Source of the DNA: Streptomyces sp. NBC_00659
GTDB taxonomy: Bacteria > Actinomycetota > Actinomycetes > Streptomycetales > Streptomycetaceae
DNA: 64,000 nucleotides
Assembly: GCF_036226925.1 (NCBI RefSeq)
Contig: NZ_CP109031.1
Location: 6,262,001 to 6,326,000, forward strand
Reading direction: 5' to 3'
In this document: one piece after another, positions 18,327-27,598 of the stretch
How positions within the stretch are numbered: the stretch's first letter is position 1
Layout of the letters: every line of letters starts with the position of its first letter
The notes under the pieces: generated by a model
Databases searched by the model: none
Seen by the model: only the letters and a program-made list of their open reading frames with translations
What the model was told of the DNA's origin: nothing
Made by a program: the position numbers and the translations under genes

Positions 18327-19684
18327 CCGTCGATGCGGTACGACCCGAGGTGCGGGAGTTGTCCGTCCCGCCCCTTGCCGGAGGCGGGCTGCCCGTCCTC
18401 GGACACGGCTGGAAACTGGTCCGCGACCCACTGGGCTTCCTCGCCCGGCTGCGCGACCACGGCGATGTCGTCCGGCTCAGGATGGGACCCAAGACGGTGT
18501 ACGCCGTCACCACCCCCGCGCTCACCGGCGCGCTGGCGCTCAGTCCCGACTACGAGATCGGCGGCCCCCTGTGGGAGTCGCTCGAAGGCCTGCTGGGCAA
18601 GCAGGGTGTCGCCACGGCCAACGGAGCGCTGCACCGGCGCCAGCGCCGGACCATCCAGCCCGCGTTCCGGGCCGACATCATCCCCGAGTACGGCCCGATC
18701 ATGGAGGAGGAGTCGAAGGCGTTCGCGGAGCGCTGGGAGAGCGGCACGGCGGTCGACTGCACCTCCGAGTCGTTCCGTGTCGCGGTCCGTGTCGCCGCCC
18801 GCTGTCTGCTGCGCGGCCGGTTCATGGACGAGCGCGCCGAGCGGCTGAGCCTCGCGCTCGCCACGGTGTTCCGGGGCATGTACCGCCGTATGGTCATCCC
18901 CGCGGGACCGCTCTACCGGCTCCCGCTTCCCTCGATACGCGCATTCGACCGCGCATTGGCCGATTTGCACGCGCTCGTCGACGAGATCATCGACGAGCGG
19001 CGGGCATCTGGTCAAAAGCCGAACGATTTGCTGACGGCATTGCTGGAGGCGAAGAACGATGACGGCGACCCGATAGACGAGCAGGAGATCCACGACCAAG
19101 TCGTCGCGATCCTCACCCCCGGCAGTGAAACCATCGCCTCCACGATCATGTGGTTGCTTCAAGTCTTGACGGAACATCCGGAACAGGCGGACAAAGTGGC
19201 CGCAGAGGTCCGTTCCGTCGCGGGAGACCGGCCCGTCGGATTCGGTGACGTCCGGAAGCTGTCGCACACGAACAATGTCGTCGTCGAGGCGATGCGTTTA
19301 CGCCCGGCCGTATGGATATTGACGCGGCGCGCGGTGGCCGAAACCGAGCTGGGCGGCTATCGCATTCCGGCCGGTGCCGACATCGTCTACAGCCCGTACG
19401 CGATCCAGCGCGACCCCCGTTCGTACCAGGAGCATCTGGATTTCGATCCCGACCGCTGGCTTCCGGAACGCTCCAAGGACATCCCGAAGTATGCAATGCG
19501 CCCCTTCAGTGTGGGCAACCGCAAGTGCCCGAGCGACCACTTCTCGATGGCACTGCTCTCCCTGATCACCGCCACCGTGGCGTCCCGGTGGCGCTTCGAG
19601 CCGGTGTCCGGGTCCAGCGACGCGACCCGCGTCGGCATCACCCTGCGGCCCCACGGCCTGCGGCTGAAGGCCCGGTCGCGCTAG
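18323..19684 (+). CDS. cyp170A1: Cytochrome P450 CYP170A1 (albaflavenone synthase)
   Basis: This 453-aa P450 has the ExxR motif EAMR and the heme-thiolate loop [12 protein letters not shown]. The residue after Cys-Pro is Ser instead of the usual Gly, as in CYP170A1. The I-helix reads [10 protein letters not shown]. The enzyme oxidises epi-isozizaene through albaflavenols to the ketone albaflavenone, a volatile antibiotic. The S. coelicolor enzyme is also reported to have a second, terpene-synthase active site making farnesene. The ATGA overlap with the cyclase gene shows coupled translation and a two-gene pathway. Confidence 0.94.
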   Translation: MTVDAVRPEVRELSVPPLAGGGLPVLGHGWKLVRDPLGFLARLRDHGDVVRLRMGPKTVYAVTTPALTGALALSPDYEIGGPLWESLEGLLGKQGVATANGALHRRQRRTIQPAFRADIIPEYGPIMEEESKAFAERWESGTAVDCTSESFRVAVRVAARCLLRGRFMDERAERLSLALATVFRGMYRRMVIPAGPLYRLPLPSIRAFDRALADLHALVDEIIDERRASGQKPNDLLTALLEAKNDDGDPIDEQEIHDQVVAILTPGSETIASTIMWLLQVLTEHPEQADKVAAEVRSVAGDRPVGFGDVRKLSHTNNVVVEAMRLRPAVWILTRRAVAETELGGYRIPAGADIVYSPYAIQRDPRSYQEHLDFDPDRWLPERSKDIPKYAMRPFSVGNRKCPSDHFSMALLSLITATVASRWRFEPVSGSSDATRVGITLRPHGLRLKARSR

Positions 19685-19731
19685 GGCCTCGGCCCGGCCG
19701 GTGTCCGGTCCGCACGTCCACCGGCGCATGT

Positions 19732-20697
19732 TCAGGCCGCCCTCGGGCCCCTGAACGTGCGCCGGTAAGCCTGCGGGGTCGTCCCCAGGCTCCGTACGAA
19801 CTGATGGCGCAGCGCCGCCGCGTTGCCGAAGCCTGCGCGGCCCGCGATCGCGTCCATCGTCTCGTCCGTGGCTTCCAGCAGCTCCTGTGCCAACAGCACC
19901 CGTTGACGCAGGATCCAGCGGTAGGGCGTGGTCCCGGTCTCCTGCTGGAAGCGGCGCGCGAAGGTGCGCGGCGCCATATGGGCGCGGGCTGCGAGCTGTT
20001 CGACGGTCGTCTCCTCGTCGAGGTGCCGCTGCATCCACACCAGCACCTCGCCGACCGTGTCGTACTGCGAACGGGGCAGGGGCCGCTCGATGTACTGGGC
20101 CTGCCCGCCGTCGCGGTGCGGAGGCACCACCATCCGGCGGGCGATGGTGTTGGCCACCTCGGGGCCCTGCTCCTTGCGGACGATGTGCAGACAGGCATCG
20201 ATGCCGGCCGCGGTGCCGGCCGAGGTGATCACCGGGTCCTCGTCCACGTACAGGACGTCGGGTTCGACGATCGCCCGCGGGTACTGCCGGGCCAGCTCGT
20301 CGACGTGCTGCCAGTGCACGGCGCAGCGCCTGCCGTCCAGGAGCCCGGCCGCGCCGAGCGCGAAGACCCCGGAGCAGACGCTGAGCACCCGGGCCCCGCG
20401 GTCCACCACACGGCGCAGCGCCGCGAGCAGTTCGGGCGGATAGCCGCGTACGGCGTAGGTGTCCCCGGCGGGCACGACCACCAGGTCGGCCTCTTCGAGC
20501 CGGTCGAGACCGTACGGAGTGGAGACCGTGAACCCGGGGACGTGGGTGCCGAGTGTCGGCCCTTCGGCGGACACGACCGCGAACTCGTAGACGGGCAAGC
20601 CCTCGTCGCTGCGGTCGAGGCCGAACACCTCGCAGACGACGCCGAGTTCGAAGGGATGCACGCCGTCGAGCAGGACGGCCGCCACGTTGTTCAGCAT
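19732..20697 (-). CDS. GlxA-type AraC-family regulator (NrdS-like)
   Basis: A 321-aa protein starting at MLNNVAAVLLDG. Residues 5-185 form a DJ-1/PfpI-like domain with the nucleophile elbow CSGVFALGAAG, and residues 215-320 form a tandem AraC helix-turn-helix. Streptomyces nrdABS operons carry an AraC-type gene, nrdS, downstream of nrdB. Position and family fit that, but here a lipoprotein gene and a terminator-like hairpin intervene. The in-frame ATG at 20754 would add 19 poorly supported residues. Confidence 0.85.
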   Translation of the reverse strand: MLNNVAAVLLDGVHPFELGVVCEVFGLDRSDEGLPVYEFAVVSAEGPTLGTHVPGFTVSTPYGLDRLEEADLVVVPAGDTYAVRGYPPELLAALRRVVDRGARVLSVCSGVFALGAAGLLDGRRCAVHWQHVDELARQYPRAIVEPDVLYVDEDPVITSAGTAAGIDACLHIVRKEQGPEVANTIARRMVVPPHRDGGQAQYIERPLPRSQYDTVGEVLVWMQRHLDEETTVEQLAARAHMAPRTFARRFQQETGTTPYRWILRQRVLLAQELLEATDETMDAIAGRAGFGNAAALRHQFVRSLGTTPQAYRRTFRGPRAA

Positions 20698-20789
20698 GCT
20701 GCCAGTGTGCCGTGGAAGTGGCAGTAATTCGAGGGTCTGCGGCAGCTCTGCCACTGACGGTAAGGAGTCATCGACGCGACACTAGTGTC

Positions 20790-20993
20790 ATGAACTCAGC
20801 GATGGACAACCTCGTCGGAATCCTGGCCGTTCTCGCGATCTTCACGGCCGTGGCGCTCCCCTCCCTGATCGGGCTCGCCCGCGAGCGGCGCGTGGACCGT
20901 CAGCTCAGGGCGGCCGCCCGCCCCCGCCAGGACGCCGGGCGGCCGCCGCGCCCTCACTCCTTCGTCACCACCACCGTGACCGCCCACTCCTGA
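20790..20993 (+). CDS. Small single-pass membrane protein
   Basis: A 67-aa frame starts MNSAMDNLVGILAVLAIF, with one hydrophobic helix (residues 7-30) followed by a basic tail rich in Arg and Pro. AAGGAGT stands well upstream, so the ribosome binding site is weak. Its last 40 bp overlap the 3' end of the convergent lipoprotein gene. The membrane helix plus positive-inside tail supports it, but it could be fortuitous. No function is known. Confidence 0.5.
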   Translation: MNSAMDNLVGILAVLAIFTAVALPSLIGLARERRVDRQLRAAARPRQDAGRPPRPHSFVTTTVTAHS

Positions 20994-21424
20994 AGCCCGT
21001 CGCAGGAGACCCGGGCCGGATCACTCGGACACATCGGCCGGGACGACGTCAGCCGGACCGTTCCCGGCGAGACCGCCTTGTAGGCGGCGGACGCGTCGCC
21101 CGGCTGGAGGACGATGCCGCTGTTGGTGGCCTCCAGACCGCTGCCGTCGGCCTTCACGGGTGCCCAGGGCCTGCGCGTGGTGCCGTCCAGGGAGACGCGG
21201 ACGGTCTCGCCGGGCGCCAGACAGTACGTGTCGCCGGTGTCGGCGGCGCCGAGCTCCGCCTTCGCCGTGGCGCAGCCCCCGGGCGACCGGGAGGGTGACG
21301 TGGTGGGCGACGGCGACACGGTGCCGCTGCCGCCCGCGTCGCCTCCACTCTGTGTGCCGCAGCCCGCGAGAAGCAGGGTCAGAGCGGTGAGGGCGATGAT
21401 CCGGGTGTGGGTCGATCGACGCAT
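20954..21424 (-). CDS. Putative secreted lipoprotein
   Basis: A 156-aa protein with an N-terminal signal peptide, the lipobox LLAGC (Cys22) and a Ser/Thr/Pro/Gly-rich linker. A small domain with four further cysteines follows (two near residues 51 and 68, two near the C-terminus), probably disulfide-bonded outside the cell. AAGGAGG precedes the ATG. It sits between nrdB and the nrdS-like gene, separated from nrdB by a strong hairpin. No family was recognised. Confidence 0.8.
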   Translation of the reverse strand: MRRSTHTRIIALTALTLLLAGCGTQSGGDAGGSGTVSPSPTTSPSRSPGGCATAKAELGAADTGDTYCLAPGETVRVSLDGTTRRPWAPVKADGSGLEATNSGIVLQPGDASAAYKAVSPGTVRLTSSRPMCPSDPARVSCDGLQEWAVTVVVTKE

Positions 21425-21484
21425 GGGGTGGCCTCCTTGCGGGTTGGACGTGCCACCGGGGGATCAGGATCCATCCCGGCGTGC

Positions 21485-21522
21485 GACAGGGCCCCGGCCG
21501 CCATCGCGGCCGGGGCCCTGTC
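21485..21522 (-). terminator. Terminator after nrdAB
   Basis: A perfect 17-bp GC-rich stem (21485-21501 with 21506-21522) and 4-nt loop lie 60 bp past the nrdB stop. Confidence 0.85.
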
Positions 21523-21582
21523 AGCTGTCACCCGGCCGCTGCGGCGGCGCCGGCCACGACCGGGCCGGCGGAGGGCGGACGG

Positions 21583-22617
21583 TCAGAAGTCCTCGTCGAA
21601 GTCGACGGTGCCCTCCACCGCGACCTGGTACGCGGACGGCCGGCGCTCGAAGAAGTTCGTCAGCTCCTGGACACCCTGGAGCTCCATGAAGGAGAACGGG
21701 TTCTCCGAGCCGTACACCGGCGCGAAGCCCAGCCGCTGAAGGCGCTGGTCCGCCACGCACTCCAGGTACTGCCGCATCGAGTCGGTGTTCATGCCCGGCA
21801 GACCCTCGCCGCACAGGTCGCGGCCGAACTGCAGCTCCGCCTCGACGGCCTCGCGCAGCATGTCGGTCACCTGCTCCTGGAGCCGGTCGTCGAAGAGCTC
21901 CGGCTCCTCCTTGCGGACGGTGTCGACGACCTCGAAGGCGAAGCTCATGTGCATCGTCTCGTCACGGAACACCCAGTTGGTGCCCGTCGCCAGACCGTGC
22001 AGCAGACCCCGGCTGCGGAACCAGTAGACGTACGCGAAGGCCCCGTAGAAGAAGAGTCCCTCGATGCACGCGGCGAAGCAGATCAGGTTCAGCAGGAAGC
22101 GGCGGCGGTCGGCCTTGCTCTCCAGCCGGTCCAGCTTCTCCACCGAGTCCATCCACTTGAAGCAGAACTGCGCCTTCTCGCGGATGGAGGGGATGCTCTC
22201 GACGGCCGCGAAGGCCGCGGTGCGGTCCTCGGGGTCGGGCAGGTAGGTGTCGAGCAGCGTCAGATAGAACTGGACGTGCACGGCCTCCTCGAAGAGCTGC
22301 CGGCTCAGGTAGAGCCGCGCCTCGGGGGAGTTGATGTGCTTGTACAGCGTCAGCACGAGGTTGTTCGACACGATCGAGTCGCCCGTCGCGAAGAACGCGA
22401 CCAGCCGGCCGATCATGTGCTGCTCACCCGGCGTCAGCTTCGCGAGGTCGGCGACGTCCGAGTGGAGGTCGACCTCCTCGACGGTCCAGGTGTTCTTGAT
22501 CGCGTCCCGGTAGCGCTCGTAGAAGTCCGGGTAGCGCATGGGACGCAGGGTCAGTTCGAAGCCCGGGTCGAGCAGGTTTTTCTCGGACGCGGCCTTCTCG
22601 GTGGTGGTGTCGCTCAT
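21583..22617 (-). CDS. nrdB: Class Ia ribonucleotide reductase, beta subunit
   Basis: A 344-aa ferritin-like subunit that holds the diiron-tyrosyl radical cofactor. Iron ligands are visible in FEEAVHVQFY and in FRDETMHMSFAFEV. The C-terminal acidic tail ending VDFDEDF is the peptide that docks into NrdA. The start overlaps the NrdA stop (TAATG), so both subunits are made together from one mRNA. Confidence 0.96.
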   Translation of the reverse strand: MSDTTTEKAASEKNLLDPGFELTLRPMRYPDFYERYRDAIKNTWTVEEVDLHSDVADLAKLTPGEQHMIGRLVAFFATGDSIVSNNLVLTLYKHINSPEARLYLSRQLFEEAVHVQFYLTLLDTYLPDPEDRTAAFAAVESIPSIREKAQFCFKWMDSVEKLDRLESKADRRRFLLNLICFAACIEGLFFYGAFAYVYWFRSRGLLHGLATGTNWVFRDETMHMSFAFEVVDTVRKEEPELFDDRLQEQVTDMLREAVEAELQFGRDLCGEGLPGMNTDSMRQYLECVADQRLQRLGFAPVYGSENPFSFMELQGVQELTNFFERRPSAYQVAVEGTVDFDEDF

Positions 22618-24998
22618 TACTGGCAGGCCTCGCAGGACTCGGGGTTTTCCAGAGAGCAGGCGACGGCGTCGGGGTCGGCGACCTGCTGGACGGGGATGGT
22701 CTTCTCGGGCTGCGCCTGTGCCTGGGCCGCGCGGGCGATGCGCGTCGCCGGGCGGGACCGCAGGTAGTACGTCGTCTTCAGTCCCGACTTCCAGGCGTAG
22801 GAGTACATCGAGGAGAGCTTGCCGATGGTCGGCGTCTCCAGGAACAGGTTCAGCGACTGGGCCTGGTCCAGGAACGGGGTCCGGGCGGCGGCCATGTCGA
22901 TCAGGCCGCGCTGCGGGATCTCCCACGCCGTGCGGTACAGGTCGCGGACGTCCTGCGGGACCCAGGTGAAGCCCTGCACCGAGCCGCTGGACTCGCGCAG
23001 CGCCTCACGGGTCTGCGCGTCCCACACGCCGAGCTTCTTCAGCTCGGCCACCAGGTAGGAGTTGACCTGGAGGAACTCGCCGGAGAGCGTCTCGCGCTTG
23101 AACAGGTTCGACACCTGCGGCTCGATGCACTCGTACACGCCCGCGATGGACGCGATGGTCGCGGTCGGCGCGATGGCCAGGAGCAGCGAGTTGCGCATGC
23201 CGACCTCGGCGATCCGCTGCCGCAGGGCCGCCCAGCGCTCCGGCCAGTTCAGCTCGACGTCGAAGTGGTCCGGGTGCAGGACGCCACGGGCGGTACGGGT
23301 CTTCTCCCAGGCGGGGAGCGGGCCGTTGCGCTCGGCGAGGTCGGCGGACGCCTCGTAGGAGGCGAGCATGATGCGCTCGGCGATCCGGGTGGACAGCGCG
23401 CGGGCCTCGGGCGAGTCGAAGGGCAGCCGCAGCTTGAAGAAGACGTCCTGGAGACCCATCGCGCCGAGGCCGACCGGACGCCACTTGGCGTTGGAGCGGC
23501 CCGCCTGCTCGGTCGGGTAGAAGTTGATGTCCACGACACGGTCGAGGAAGGTGACCGCGGTGCGCACGGTCTCGTCGAGGCGCTCCCAGTCGATGTCGTC
23601 ACCGACGACGAACGCGCCCAGGTTGACCGAGCCCAGGTTGCAGACCGCCGTCTCCCCGTCGTCCGTGACCTCCAGGATCTCGGTGCACAGGTTCGAGGAG
23701 TGGACGGTGTGGCCCGGCTCCGCCGTCTGGTTGGCGGTGCGGTTGGCGGCGTCCTTGAAGGTCATCCAGCCGTTGCCGGTCTGCGCGAGGGTGCGCATCA
23801 TGCGGCCGTACAGGTCGCGGGCCGGGATGGTCTTCCTGGCGAGGCCCGCCTCCTCGGCCTTGCGGTACGCGGCGTCGAACTCGTCGCCCCACAGGTCGAC
23901 CAGCTCCGGCACGTCGGCGGGGGAGAACAGCGACCAGACGCCGTCCTCGTTCACCCGGCGCATGAACTCGTCCGGGATCCAGTGCGCGAGGTTCAGGTTG
24001 TGCGTACGCCGGGCGTCCTCACCGGTGTTGTCGCGCAGCTCCAGGAACTCCTCGATGTCGGAGTGCCAGGTCTCCAGGTACACCGCGGCCGCGCCCTTGC
24101 GCCGGCCGCCCTGGTTCACCGCGGCGACCGAGGCGTCGAGCGTCTTGAGGAACGGCACGATGCCGTTGGAGTGCCCGTTGGTGCCGCGGATCAGCGAACC
24201 GCGCGACCGGATACGGGAGTAGGACAGTCCGATGCCGCCCGCGTGCTTCGACAGGCGTGCCACCTGGTGGTACCGGTCGTAGATGGAGTCCAGCTCGTCC
24301 AGCGGGGAGTCCAGGAGGTAGCAGGACGACATCTGCGGGTGCCGCGTACCGGAGTTGAAGAGCGTGGGGGAGGAGGGGAGGTAGTCCAGGCGGCTCATGA
24401 GCCGGTAGAGCGCGGCGACTTCGTCCACGGAACGGGCCGTGTCGTCCTCGGCGAGGCCGGAGGCCACCCGGAGCATGAAGTGCTGGGGCGTCTCGACGAC
24501 CTTGCGGGTGATGGGGTGCCGGAGCAGATAGCGGCTGTGCAGCGTGCGCAGCCCGAAGTAGCCGAAACGGTCGTCGCCCTCGGAGTCGGTCAGCGCGTCG
24601 AGACGGGCCGTGTGCAGCCGGACGAACTCGGCGGTGCGGTCGGCGATCAGGCCCTCGCGGTGGCCGACGGCGACCGACTCGCAGAAGGTCGTGACGCCCT
24701 GGGAGGCGGCCTCCTCGGTGATGGTGATCGCCAGCAGACGGGCGGCCAGCCGGGAGTAGACGGGATCCTCGGAGATGAGACCCGCGGCCGCCTCGGTGGC
24801 CAGTTCGCGCAGCTCGGCCTCGTCGGCGCGGGCGGACCGGCCGCGCAGCGCCGCGGCGGCGACCCGGCCGGGGTCGGCGTCGGGGAGGTCGGCGGTGAGA
24901 TCGGTCAGGGTCCGCAGCAGCGCGGTTCCGGGACCGTCGGTCTCCACCCGGGCCTGCTGCGCGGTCACTGAAGCCGGATCGGCTGGCGCGATGGTCAC
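22617..24998 (-). CDS. nrdA: Class Ia ribonucleotide reductase, alpha subunit
   Basis: The 793-aa catalytic subunit reduces ribonucleoside diphosphates to deoxynucleotides. It shows the substrate-site sequences SSCYLLDSPLD, NLNLAHWIPDEF and NLCTEI, and ends ESCEACQ, whose CxxC pair is the thioredoxin/glutaredoxin-exchangeable disulfide. GTG at 24998 is used, with GGGAG about 9 nt upstream; the open frame further upstream is leader RNA with a riboswitch. In Streptomyces this oxygen-dependent enzyme backs up the B12-dependent class II enzyme. Confidence 0.96.
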   Translation of the reverse strand: MTIAPADPASVTAQQARVETDGPGTALLRTLTDLTADLPDADPGRVAAAALRGRSARADEAELRELATEAAAGLISEDPVYSRLAARLLAITITEEAASQGVTTFCESVAVGHREGLIADRTAEFVRLHTARLDALTDSEGDDRFGYFGLRTLHSRYLLRHPITRKVVETPQHFMLRVASGLAEDDTARSVDEVAALYRLMSRLDYLPSSPTLFNSGTRHPQMSSCYLLDSPLDELDSIYDRYHQVARLSKHAGGIGLSYSRIRSRGSLIRGTNGHSNGIVPFLKTLDASVAAVNQGGRRKGAAAVYLETWHSDIEEFLELRDNTGEDARRTHNLNLAHWIPDEFMRRVNEDGVWSLFSPADVPELVDLWGDEFDAAYRKAEEAGLARKTIPARDLYGRMMRTLAQTGNGWMTFKDAANRTANQTAEPGHTVHSSNLCTEILEVTDDGETAVCNLGSVNLGAFVVGDDIDWERLDETVRTAVTFLDRVVDINFYPTEQAGRSNAKWRPVGLGAMGLQDVFFKLRLPFDSPEARALSTRIAERIMLASYEASADLAERNGPLPAWEKTRTARGVLHPDHFDVELNWPERWAALRQRIAEVGMRNSLLLAIAPTATIASIAGVYECIEPQVSNLFKRETLSGEFLQVNSYLVAELKKLGVWDAQTREALRESSGSVQGFTWVPQDVRDLYRTAWEIPQRGLIDMAAARTPFLDQAQSLNLFLETPTIGKLSSMYSYAWKSGLKTTYYLRSRPATRIARAAQAQAQPEKTIPVQQVADPDAVACSLENPESCEACQ

Positions 24999-25143
24999 GT
25001 GGGGATCTCCCTCGCTCGGCACGGGGCCTTGCGGGCAGGAGCGGGGCACACGGGAGCGCTTCAGGGCAGCAGCGCACCACGCGTCCACCAGCCCATTCCG
25101 CGAGGCCCGGACGTCGTCGGCACCCGGGCCGGACGGCCGGGGC

Positions 25144-25263
25144 GCGCTGTCGGCAGGTCCTCGGACTGACACGAGAGCGGGCCCGCACACACGCGAACAC
25201 GCACAAGTACACCGTTGCGGGACAGTTCCGGATTCGCACCGAATTCCCCTGCGGCGACAGCGA
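25144..25263 (-). ncRNA. Cobalamin (B12) riboswitch in the nrdA leader
   Basis: Read on the minus strand, the leader contains the B12 box AGTCCGAGGACCTGCC near 25154-25169. Upstream are the conserved GGGGAATTCGGTGCGAATCC and ACTGTCCCGCAACGGTGT segments. A closing P1-like stem CGCTGTCG/CGACAGCG pairs 25254-25261 with 25145-25152. Cobalamin should switch off nrdAB when the B12-dependent class II reductase can work. The start codon lies about 145 nt downstream. Confidence 0.93.
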
Positions 25264-25270
25264 CCATGAG

Positions 25271-25317
25271 CATACATCTTGTGCCGGGCTTCGGGACTGC
25301 CCCCACATCTTGTGTCC
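25271..25317 (-). promoter_or_regulatory. Pair of NrdR-box-like sites
   Basis: Two copies of CACAAGATGT (minus strand; cores at 25274-25283 and 25305-25314) are spaced 31 bp apart, three helical turns. They lie just upstream of the riboswitch, where the promoter is expected. NrdR repressors bind paired 16-bp boxes with this spacing. The match to the family consensus is partial. Confidence 0.6.
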
Positions 25318-25335
25318 GCTTGGTGCCGAAGAGCG

Positions 25336-25857
25336 CTACGGAGTGTGTCGGAGCGTCAACTCGTAAGTGAGCAGCCGGATGTCGTCGAGCTCCGGAAGCG
25401 GGTTCCAGTCGCGGTCGGGCGTGCGGGTGAAGCCCACGCGCTCGTAGACGCGGTGGGCGCTGTGCATGCTGCCCTGGGTGGACAGCACCACGCGCGTACA
25501 GCCGCCCTCCAGAGCCCGTGCCCGTCCGACGCAGGCGCGCACGAGGGCCTCACCGGCACCCCGGCCGCGCGCCTCCCGGGTGACCGCGAGCATCCGGATC
25601 TCGGCCTCCCCGGCGCGCGCGAAGTCGGCCATGGGGCTGCCGTCCGTCACGAAGGTCACACTGCCGAGCACCCGCTCCCCTTCCACGGCGACCAGCACTT
25701 CGGAGACGGCCGCGCGCCCCGCGACGTCCCGCAGCTTTCCGAGGTACGGGTCGCTCCCCCCGAAGTCGAGCAGTCCGTCGCCGAGATAGGCATCGGCCGT
25801 GATCTCGGCCACCGTGGGGTACTCCTCGGGCCGCGCGGGCCGGATGACGATGTCCAT
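25336..25857 (-). CDS. GNAT-family acetyltransferase
   Basis: A 173-aa single GNAT domain with the acetyl-CoA pyrophosphate loop in EARGRGAGEALVRAC (R/Q-x-x-G-x-G/A) and the C-terminal YERVGF motif. The substrate is unknown. It is transcribed in the same direction as nrdA, but the NrdR-like sites and riboswitch in between suggest nrdA has its own promoter. Confidence 0.88.
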   Translation of the reverse strand: MDIVIRPARPEEYPTVAEITADAYLGDGLLDFGGSDPYLGKLRDVAGRAAVSEVLVAVEGERVLGSVTFVTDGSPMADFARAGEAEIRMLAVTREARGRGAGEALVRACVGRARALEGGCTRVVLSTQGSMHSAHRVYERVGFTRTPDRDWNPLPELDDIRLLTYELTLRHTP

Positions 25858-25885
25858 GCGGGTGAGTGTGCCCGACCGGCACGGC

Positions 25886-25918
25886 GACGGGCCGCCGGTT
25901 TTTCACCGGCGGCCCGTC
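25886..25918. terminator. Bidirectional terminator behind the symporter gene
   Basis: A perfect 13-bp stem (25886-25898 with 25906-25918) encloses a T-rich 7-nt loop, 70 bp after the symporter stop. Confidence 0.8.
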
Positions 25919-25987
25919 TTCCCGGCTGTCGCCGGGACCTGCCCCGTGACCCCGCGCGGCCGCGGCCAGGACAGTCCTCCGGATCTC

Positions 25988-27598
25988 CTAGTGGCTCGCG
26001 TCCGCCGTGGCCGGCGGGAGCTCCGTCTCGACGCCCGCGTCGCCCGCGTCGGCCGTGTAGTCGCCGGGCGAGGTCTCGTCCACGCCCTCCGGGGCCTTGA
26101 GCGCCCTGAGGGCGAAGGTCAGGACGACGGCCACGGCCACGTTCAGGACGAACGCCGTCAGGCCGATGTAGCCGATCTCCCCGATCCCGGGGATCTCCTT
26201 CGAGCTGCCGCCGAAGTGCTTCTGGGTCGGGGAGGCCACTCCGTAGGCGGCGATCGTGCCGTAGAGCATGCCGACCGCCCAGCCGCCCAGCAGCGCCCAG
26301 CGGTGGAACCAGCGGGTGAACAGCCCGCCGACCAGGGAGGGGAAGGTCTGCAGGATCCAGATGCCGCCCAGCAGCTGGAAGTTGATCGCGACGGTCTTGT
26401 CCATGGTCAGGACGAAGACCAGCGCGCCGACCTTCACCAGGAGCGAGACCAGCTTGGAGACCCGGGTCTCCTGCCGCGGGGTCGCGGCCGGGTTGATGAA
26501 GTCCCTGTAGATGTTGCGGGTGAAGAGATTCGCGGCCGCGATCGACATGATGGCCGCCGGGACGAGCGCGCCGATCCCGATGGCGGCGAAGGCGACGCCC
26601 GCGAACCAGTCGGGGAACATGTTCTCGAAGAGCTGGGGGATGGCGAGCTGGCCGTTGGTGACCTTGACGCCGGCCGCGATCGCCATGAACCCGAGCAGGG
26701 CGAGCAGGCCCAGCATCAGCGAGTACAGCGGCAGGATCGTCGTGTTGCGGCGGATCACCTCCCGGCTGCGGCCGGACAGGGTCGCCGTGACCGAGTGCGG
26801 ATACATGAACAGCGCGAGGGCCGAGCCGAGCGCGAGGGTGGCGTACGTCCACTGGCCCGCCTCGGCGGGGACGAGCCCCCCGGCGCCCGCGGCCGTGTAC
26901 TTGTCGCTCGCCGCCTTGAAGATCTCGTCGAAGCCGCCCAGCTTGATCGGGATGTAGATGACGGCCACCGCGATCACGATGTAGATCAGGGCGTCCTTCA
27001 CGAACGCGATCAGAGCGGGGGCCCGCAGACCCGAGGAGTAGGTGTACGCGGCCAGCACGCCGAAGGCGATGAGGAGCGGCAGGTCCTTGACGAACCAGTT
27101 GGTGCTGTCGCCGCCGCCCACGCCCATCACGTCCAGGACGGCCTGGATGCCGACGAGCTGGAGCGCGATGTACGGCATGGTGGCCAGGATGCCGGTGACG
27201 GCCACGGCGAGGGACAGGCCCTTGGAGCCGAAGCGGCCGCGCACGAAGTCCGAGGTCGTCACATAGCCGTGCCGGTGGGAGACCGACCACAGGCGGGGCA
27301 GGAAGGTGAAGATCAGCGGATAGACCAGGATCGTGTACGGCACGGCGAAGAAGCCGGCCGCGCCCGCCGCGTAGATCGCCGCGGGCACCGCGACGAAGGT
27401 GTACGCCGTGTAGAGGTCGCCGCCGAGCAGGAACCAGGTCACCCAGGTGCCGAAGGACCGTCCGCCCAGGCCCCACTCGTCGAGGGTGTGCTCGTCGGCG
27501 GCTCTGCGCCAGCGCGCGGCCAGGAAGCCCAGGACCGTGACGGCCAGGAAGAAGAAGAGGAAGACGCCGAGGGCGACGCCGTTCACACCGTCCTTCAT
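25988..27598 (-). CDS. Sodium:solute symporter (monocarboxylate type)
   Basis: A 536-aa protein with about 13 membrane helices and SSSF-family features (GGRSFGTWVTWF, the ALVPAAIMSIAAANLFTRN signature). The paired DUF3311 protein and overall sequence resemble MctP-like transporters of pyruvate, lactate or alanine and the actinobacterial acetate/pyruvate-type carriers; the substrate is inferred. The acidic C-terminal tail is cytoplasmic. It overlaps the upstream DUF3311 gene by 4 bp. Confidence 0.88.
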   Translation of the reverse strand: MKDGVNGVALGVFLFFFLAVTVLGFLAARWRRAADEHTLDEWGLGGRSFGTWVTWFLLGGDLYTAYTFVAVPAAIYAAGAAGFFAVPYTILVYPLIFTFLPRLWSVSHRHGYVTTSDFVRGRFGSKGLSLAVAVTGILATMPYIALQLVGIQAVLDVMGVGGGDSTNWFVKDLPLLIAFGVLAAYTYSSGLRAPALIAFVKDALIYIVIAVAVIYIPIKLGGFDEIFKAASDKYTAAGAGGLVPAEAGQWTYATLALGSALALFMYPHSVTATLSGRSREVIRRNTTILPLYSLMLGLLALLGFMAIAAGVKVTNGQLAIPQLFENMFPDWFAGVAFAAIGIGALVPAAIMSIAAANLFTRNIYRDFINPAATPRQETRVSKLVSLLVKVGALVFVLTMDKTVAINFQLLGGIWILQTFPSLVGGLFTRWFHRWALLGGWAVGMLYGTIAAYGVASPTQKHFGGSSKEIPGIGEIGYIGLTAFVLNVAVAVVLTFALRALKAPEGVDETSPGDYTADAGDAGVETELPPATADASH

